NCBI RefSeq assembly: GCF_035917235.1
Contig: NZ_CP108423.1
Coordinates: 6,229,501 to 6,293,500 of the forward strand
Reading direction: 5' to 3'
Source of the DNA: Streptomyces sp. NBC_01294
GTDB lineage: Bacteria > Actinomycetota > Actinomycetes > Streptomycetales > Streptomycetaceae
Length of the DNA: 64,000 nucleotides
A model generated the notes under the pieces. That model saw only the letters and a list, made by a program, of their open reading frames with translations, ran no database searches and was not told the origin of the DNA. Made by a program: the position numbers and the translations under genes. Positions within the stretch are counted from its first letter, which is position 1, and every line of letters starts with the position of its first letter. Of this stretch, positions 58,797 through 64,000 are shown piece by piece.

Positions 58797-59945
58797 ATGA
58801 CCGGTAGCCCCCTGCCCGGCGGACCCCGCAGCGGCCTGGCAGCCGTGAGCACCGCGCTGCTCGCCATGAGCCGCCGCCTGGAGGTCCGCGACGTCCTGCG
58901 CACGATCGTCGTGTCGGCCCGCGAGCTCCTCGACGCCGAGTACGCGGCCCTGGGCGTCCCGGACGACCACGGCGGCTTCGCCCAGTTCGTCGTCGACGGC
59001 ATCAGCGCGGAGCAGTGGCGCCGCATCGGCCCGCTGCCCCGCCAGCACGGCATCCTCGCCGCGATGCTCCACGAGGGCGGCCCCGAGCGCCTGGCCGACG
59101 TACGCGAGGACCCCCGCTTCGAGGGCTGGCCCGCCGCCCACCCCGAGATGTCCGACTTCCTCGGCATGCCCGTCCGGGACGGGGAGGAGACCCTCGGCGC
59201 CCTCTTCCTCGCGAACAAGCGCGGCCCGCACGGCTTCACGGACGAGGACCAGGAACTCCTCTCCCTCCTCGCCCAGCACGCGGCGATCGCCCTCACCAAC
59301 GCCCGGCTCTACGAGCGCAGCCGCGAGCTCACCATCGCCGAGGAGCGCTCCCGGCTCGCCCACGAGCTGCACGACGCCGTCAGCCAGAAGCTCTTCTCGC
59401 TGCGCCTCACCGCCCAGGCCGCCGCCGCCCTCGTCGACCGCGACCCGGCCCGGGCCAAGGACGAGCTCCAGCAGGTGGCGGCCCTGGCCGCGGAGGCCGC
59501 CGACGAACTGCGCGCCGCCGTGACCGAGCTCCGCCCGGCCGCCCTGGACGAGGACGGCCTGATCGCCACCCTGCGCACGCACGCCCACGTACTGGACCGC
59601 GCCCACGCCGCGCACGTCACCTTCGCCTGCGACGGCGTACGGGCCCTGCCCGCGACCCAGGAGGAAGCGGTCCTGCGCGTCGCCCAGGAGGCCCTCCACA
59701 ACGCCCTGCGCCACTCGGAGGGCGACCGGGTCGAGGTCACCCTGACCCGGACGCCCGCCGGGGGAGCGGTCCTCAAGGTCGTCGACTCCGGCAAGGGCTT
59801 CGACCCCCGCACCGTCCGCCGGGCCGGCCGCCACCTGGGTCTGGTCTCCATGCGCGACCGCGCGAGCGGCGTCGGCGGCCGGCTCACCGTGCACTCGGAG
59901 CCCGGTCAGGGCACCACGATCGAGATGGAGGTCCCCGGTGGCTGA
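58797..59945 (+). CDS. GAF-domain sensor histidine kinase (NarL-type system)
   Basis: A 382-residue cytosolic sensor kinase without membrane spans. A GAF domain occupies about residues 15-165 (VSARELLDAEYAALGVPDDHGG, GMPVRDGEETLGALFLANK). The HisKA_3 dimerisation segment is SRLAHELHDAVSQKLFS with the phospho-acceptor His at about residue 192, and the HATPase domain has AQEALHNALRHS and LKVVDSGKGFDP with HLGLVSMRDRA. The GAF part probably senses a small molecule or redox cue. Overlaps the response regulator gene by eight bases. Confidence 0.93.
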   Translation: MTGSPLPGGPRSGLAAVSTALLAMSRRLEVRDVLRTIVVSARELLDAEYAALGVPDDHGGFAQFVVDGISAEQWRRIGPLPRQHGILAAMLHEGGPERLADVREDPRFEGWPAAHPEMSDFLGMPVRDGEETLGALFLANKRGPHGFTDEDQELLSLLAQHAAIALTNARLYERSRELTIAEERSRLAHELHDAVSQKLFSLRLTAQAAAALVDRDPARAKDELQQVAALAAEAADELRAAVTELRPAALDEDGLIATLRTHAHVLDRAHAAHVTFACDGVRALPATQEEAVLRVAQEALHNALRHSEGDRVEVTLTRTPAGGAVLKVVDSGKGFDPRTVRRAGRHLGLVSMRDRASGVGGRLTVHSEPGQGTTIEMEVPGG

Positions 59946-60600
59946 CAGTGGCGGCCGAAGCGGCATCCGCATCCGTGTCCTGCTGGTCGACGACCACCAG
60001 GTGGTCCGGCGCGGCCTGCGGACCTTCCTGGAGGTCCAGGACGACATCGAGGTGGTGGGCGAGGCCTCGGACGGCGAGGAGGGAATCGCCCGCGCCGAGG
60101 AGCTGCGGCCCGACGTGATCCTCATGGACATCAAGATGCCGGGCACCGACGGCATCGAGGCGCTGCGCAGGCTGCGGGAGCTGGCGAACCCCGCCCGGGT
60201 GCTGATCGTCACCAGCTTCACGGAGCAGCGGACCGTGGTCCCCGCCCTGCGGGCCGGCGCCGCGGGATACGTCTACAAGGACATCGACCCCGACGCCCTG
60301 GCCGGAGCCATCCGCTCCGTCCACGCCGGCCACGTCCTCCTCCAGCCGGAGGTGGCGGAGTCCCTGCTCTCCCAGGACGACCAGGGCCCCTCAGCCGGGC
60401 GGCCCGGCTCGCTGACCGACCGCGAACGCGAGGTCCTCGGCCTCATCGCGGACGGCCGCTCCAACCGCGAGATCGCCCGCGCCCTGGTCCTGTCCGAGAA
60501 GACGGTCAAGACGCACGTCTCGAACATCCTGATGAAGCTGGACCTTTCCGACCGGACTCAGGCCGCATTGTGGGCGGTCCGGCACGGAATCGCCGAGTAA
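59938..60600 (+). CDS. LuxR/NarL-family response regulator
   Basis: A 220-residue response regulator. Receiver domain: RVLLVDDHQVVRRGLR with the acidic pair, phospho-acceptor Asp in VILMDIKMPGTDG, and VYKD with the conserved Lys. C-terminal LuxR-type helix-turn-helix: LTDREREVLGLIADGRSNREIARALVLSEKTVKTHVSNILMKL. GTG 59938 overlaps the kinase gene. The chaplin gene starts 147 bp after its stop; regulation of that gene by this pair is possible but not shown. Confidence 0.95.
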   Translation: MADSGGRSGIRIRVLLVDDHQVVRRGLRTFLEVQDDIEVVGEASDGEEGIARAEELRPDVILMDIKMPGTDGIEALRRLRELANPARVLIVTSFTEQRTVVPALRAGAAGYVYKDIDPDALAGAIRSVHAGHVLLQPEVAESLLSQDDQGPSAGRPGSLTDREREVLGLIADGRSNREIARALVLSEKTVKTHVSNILMKLDLSDRTQAALWAVRHGIAE

Positions 60601-60747
60601 GGGGCGTCATCGGATCGTCTCGTTCCGGACTGAGATTCATACGGTCGGGTGTATGTAGCCCACATGGCGTATCCCGATCGCGGGCCGGCCGTTCTCCATG
60701 GCGTGCCGCGACGGCTGGTCGCGGCAGACGTACTGGAGGACGAGAAC

Positions 60748-60993
60748 GTGAAGAACTTCAAGAAGGCCGCAGCCGTCACCATGATCGCGGGCGGCCTCGT
60801 CGCCGCCGGCGCCGGTGTCTCCTCGGCGCACGGCGGTGCGTCGGCGGAGGGCGGGGCCTTGAACTCGCCGGGCGTGGCCTCCGGGAACCTGCTCCAGGTC
60901 CCCGTCCACGTCCCCGTGAACGTGGTGGGCAACACGGTCAACGTGATCGGCCTGCTCAACCCGGCCTTCGGCAACACGGGCGTGAACGCCTGA
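60748..60993 (+). CDS. chpE: Short chaplin (ChpE-like)
   Basis: An 81-residue exported chaplin: signal peptide at residues 1-27 (KAAAVTMIAGGLVAAGAGVSSA), then a single chaplin domain GVASGNLLQVPVHVPVNVVGNTVNVIGLLNPAFGN. There are no Cys residues, which is the feature of ChpE in S. coelicolor, and no sortase signal, so it is a short chaplin. Chaplins self-assemble at the colony surface and allow aerial hyphae to escape the aqueous medium. GTG 60748 follows GGAGG by eight bases; a longer frame from 60649 lies in leader sequence. Confidence 0.92.
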   Translation: MKNFKKAAAVTMIAGGLVAAGAGVSSAHGGASAEGGALNSPGVASGNLLQVPVHVPVNVVGNTVNVIGLLNPAFGNTGVNA

Positions 60994-61088
60994 CCCCGGC
61001 CGAACCCGCGGCCCCGCTTCCCCCTCTCCCCTGGAAGCGGGGCCGCTGCATTTCCGCCGCCTGCCCAGCCCGGCCGGGCGCAGCCAAA

Positions 61089-61154
61089 TCCAGCCCCGCC
61101 GGCGTTTGAGGCGCGGGGTCCGGGGCGGAGCCCCAGGAGCGGGGCGCAGCCCCG
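61089..61154. repeat. Dispersed GC-rich intergenic repeat, copy 3
   Basis: CCAGCCCCGCCGGCGTTTGAGGCGCGGGG with GTCCGGGGCGGAGCCCC, the same unit as near 51108-51152, located between the chaplin gene and the following convergent gene. May serve as a terminator. Confidence 0.75.
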
Positions 61155-61200
61155 TTCGGCCCGGCGCAGCCGCCCCGCACCGCCCACCGCCCCCGCGCGG

Positions 61201-61986
61201 CTAGCGCCCCCGCTCACGCTCCTCAACGGCCGAGTTGTATGCCGCGACCAGCGCCCGCCGAGCCACCCGCTCCACCGGCCGCAACACCTCCGCCCGCGCC
61301 GCCATCTCCGAGGCGGCCACCGCGCCCCCGTGCCCCTTCTCGTACGCCAGCGACACCATCAGGTCCACCCGCTGCGCCAGCGCCAGCACCCGCACCGCCC
61401 GCGCCGGATACCCCGGCGCCAGCGCGTCCCGTCCGGCCTCCGCCCGTGCCCGGTACGCCGACAGCGCCGCCTCCGCCACCGGCCCGGACCCCGCCACGTC
61501 CATCCGGGTCAGCGCCACGGTCGCCTCGCGCAGCGACTCCGCCAGCTCCCGCTCCGCCTCGCCCAGCGAGGGCACGTCCGCCGGCGGTGCCTCCCGTACC
61601 GGCAGCACGTGCCAGGTCACCGACACGTGGACGTCCCCGGCCGGCCCGGCCTCGGCCACCTCCGGCACCAGCCCCAGCGGCGCCCCCACCGAGACGACCG
61701 CCTCCTCGGCCTCCAGCGCCCGCGCGTTGAACTCCGCCGGCCCGCTCAGCCCCAGCGGATGCCCCGGCGCCGGCAGCGCCACGCGCAGCCCCGTCACCCC
61801 CAGCGCCCGGAGCCGGCCGAGCGCCAGGGTGAGACCGACCGGTCCCTCCTCACCCGGCAGCCCCTCCACCCGGTGCACGGCGTCCTCGCCCACGATCGAC
61901 AACACGGCCTCGTCGGGCGAGACCAAACCGGCCAGCAGCGCGTTCCCCCAGGCGGCCAGCCGCCCTGAACGTGGTTCGAAAAGCAT
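61201..61986 (-). CDS. Conserved hypothetical protein
   Basis: A 261-residue soluble protein, MLFEPRSGRLAAWGNALLAGLVSPDEAVLSIVGEDAVHRVEG. The N-terminal half contains alternating strands (VGLTLALGRLRALGVTGLRVALPAPGHPLGLSGPAEFNARALEAEEAVVSVG), and the C-terminal half is helical with LTRMDVAGSGPVAEAALSAYRARAEAG. No catalytic motif or membrane span. It is conserved in Streptomyces as far as recalled, without assigned function. Confidence 0.8.
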   Translation of the reverse strand: MLFEPRSGRLAAWGNALLAGLVSPDEAVLSIVGEDAVHRVEGLPGEEGPVGLTLALGRLRALGVTGLRVALPAPGHPLGLSGPAEFNARALEAEEAVVSVGAPLGLVPEVAEAGPAGDVHVSVTWHVLPVREAPPADVPSLGEAERELAESLREATVALTRMDVAGSGPVAEAALSAYRARAEAGRDALAPGYPARAVRVLALAQRVDLMVSLAYEKGHGGAVAASEMAARAEVLRPVERVARRALVAAYNSAVEERERGR

Positions 61987-62119
61987 CCCCCCACTTTACG
62001 GATCGGCTCCGGCACCGGGCCCCGGCCCCGGACCCCTCCCGCAGTGGCGTAGGTTTTCCCCTGGGGCTGCGTCTACCGGCGCACTGCGAACCGTGACTGC
62101 AAGGGGTGACAACACGCTC

Positions 62120-62914
<795 letters not shown>

Positions 62915-62968
62915 TACGGGTGCACCGCACCCTGTCCCGACCGCGCCCGCCCGACCTACCATGACCAT

Positions 62969-63397
62969 GTGGACATCGACGCGTGGGTGTGGTGGCTCAT
63001 CGGCGCGGTCGGACTGGGCATCCCGCTCGTCCTGACCGCGATGCCCGAGTTCGGCATGTTCGCCGTAGGGGCGGTCGCGGCCGCCGTCACGGCAGCCCTC
63101 GGCGGGGGAGTGGTGGCCCAAGTCCTGGTCTTCGTCGTCGTGTCGGTCGCGCTGATCGCCGTCGTACGGCCGATCGCCAACCGGCACCGCGATCAGCGCC
63201 CCCAACACCGCAGCGGCATCGACGCGTTGAGGGGCAGATCAGCCGTCGTCCTCGAACGCGTCGACGGCAGCGGCGGACGCATCAAGCTCGCCGGCGAGAT
63301 CTGGTCCGCCCGCGCACTCGACACGGACACCAGTTTCGAACCCGGCCAGTCCGTGGACGTCGTGGAGATCGACGGGGCGACCGCCGTCGTGATGTGA
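62969..63397 (+). CDS. NfeD family membrane protein
   Basis: A 142-residue protein: two to three N-terminal transmembrane helices (WVWWLIGAVGLGIPLVLTA, MFAVGAVAAAVTAALGGGVVAQVLVFVVVSVALIAVV) and a C-terminal OB-like NfeD soluble domain (LRGRSAVVLERVDGSGGRIKLAGEIWSARALDTDTSFEPGQSVDVVEIDG). NfeD proteins work with SPFH proteins, and the next gene encodes one, as expected. Start GTG 62969. Confidence 0.92.
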   Translation: MDIDAWVWWLIGAVGLGIPLVLTAMPEFGMFAVGAVAAAVTAALGGGVVAQVLVFVVVSVALIAVVRPIANRHRDQRPQHRSGIDALRGRSAVVLERVDGSGGRIKLAGEIWSARALDTDTSFEPGQSVDVVEIDGATAVVM

Positions 63398-63481
63398 CAA
63401 GCAGCCTGCTCGCAGCCCCCGGGTCTGCGAGACTCCGCTCAACGGGGCAGCACAGACAGCCGGAAGGGCACGGGGAACCGC

Positions 63482-64000
63482 ATGCAACCGATCATCATCG
63501 TCCTGATCATTCTGGTGGTTCTGGTCTTCATCGCACTGGTCAAGACGATCCAGGTGATCCCGCAGGCCAGCGCCGCCATCGTCGAGCGGTTCGGCCGCTA
63601 CACCCGCACCCTCAACGCGGGCCTCAACATCGTCGTTCCGTTCATCGACTCGATCCGCAACCGGATCGACCTCCGCGAGCAGGTCGTCCCCTTCCCGCCG
63701 CAGCCCGTCATCACCCAGGACAACCTGGTCGTCAACATCGACACCGTCATCTACTACCAGGTGACCGACGCCCGCGCCGCCACGTACGAAGTCGCCAGCT
63801 ACATCCAGGCGATCGAGCAGCTCACCGTCACCACCCTGCGCAACATCATCGGCGGCATGGACCTGGAGCGGACCCTCACCTCCCGCGAGGAGATCAACGC
63901 CGCCCTGCGCGGGGTCCTCGACGAGGCCACCGGCAAGTGGGGCATCCGCGTCAACCGCGTCGAGCTCAAGGCCATCGAGCCGCCGACCTCCATCCAGGAC
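63482..64000 (+). CDS. SPFH/band 7 (stomatin-like) protein, C-terminus beyond window
   Basis: The visible 173 residues begin with a membrane helix (IIIVLIILVVLVFIALVKTIQVIP) and then a band 7 domain: ASAAIVERFGRYTRTLNAGLNIVVPFIDSIRNRIDLREQVVPFPPQPVITQDNLVVNIDTVIYYQV, continuing TLRNIIGGMDLERTLTSREEINAALRGVLDEATGKWGIRVNRVELKAIEPP. This is the stomatin/podocin type that oligomerises on the membrane as a scaffold. It forms the classic NfeD-SPFH pair with the upstream gene. The frame is open at the window end. Confidence 0.93.
   Translation, partial: MQPIIIVLIILVVLVFIALVKTIQVIPQASAAIVERFGRYTRTLNAGLNIVVPFIDSIRNRIDLREQVVPFPPQPVITQDNLVVNIDTVIYYQVTDARAATYEVASYIQAIEQLTVTTLRNIIGGMDLERTLTSREEINAALRGVLDEATGKWGIRVNRVELKAIEPPTSIQD

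Overview
The window is typical Streptomyces chromosomal DNA. It has very high GC, dense coding on both strands, many GTG/TTG starts and 4-bp ATGA/GTGA gene overlaps. Streptomyces-type families are present: a ChpE-like chaplin, a Gbn-like small DNA-binding protein, a streptophobe-family membrane protein, and SCO0854-type RING protein. From memory, the gene order resembles the S. coelicolor region around SCO1798-SCO1850 read in the opposite direction. That is a recollection and was not computed here.

Layout. 1-4.5 kb: cobalamin genes on the minus strand (cobaltochelatase-like ChlI/ChlD protein, cobQ, cbiB) behind a cobalamin riboswitch. 4.5-6.2 kb: PiT-type phosphate transporter and a small membrane protein behind a PHO box. 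6.4-10.6 kb: alpha/beta hydrolase, conserved hypothetical, VOC protein and secreted-type zinc metallopeptidase. 10.8-14.0 kb: ABC-F ATPase with a possible leader peptide, the gbn-like gene, and an enoyl-CoA hydratase. 14.2-16.4 kb: five-gene Asp23/AmaP envelope operon. 16.5-19.5 kb: atypical SDR, SURF1, small zinc-ribbon protein, exonuclease-BRCT protein.

19.5-33.4 kb looks the most accessory part: a RING plus TerD-like protein, then a TetR regulator divergent from an acetoacetate-decarboxylase-like/SDR/two-amidohydrolase operon with a clear palindromic operator. Next come a NACHT-LRR STAND NTPase related to bacterial NLR-like defence proteins, a sterol-desaturase-like protein with a minisatellite-encoded tail, a YhhN protein and a zinc alcohol dehydrogenase.

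33.4-51 kb is mostly housekeeping: secreted subtilase, DUF485/ActP acetate symporter pair, moaA, tyrS, tldE/tldD, the fabG-inhA type fatty-acid reductase pair, a GntR/MFS pair, SixA and SerB. 51-64 kb: streptophobe protein, FHA-FHA-ABC transporter (Rv1747-like), secreted transglycosylase, orphan queA with an SDR, a two-component system next to a chpE-like chaplin, an ABC ATPase, and NfeD plus SPFH membrane proteins (the last cut by the window end).

No rRNA, tRNA, CRISPR array, insertion sequence, prophage or antibiotic biosynthetic core gene was recognised. The most interesting unexplained signals are regulatory: a 113-nt segment bounded by long inverted arms around 56.6 kb, a perfect 18-bp palindrome inside the 5' end of queA, a leaderless micro-ORF before the ABC-F gene, and several palindromes in divergent intergenic regions.
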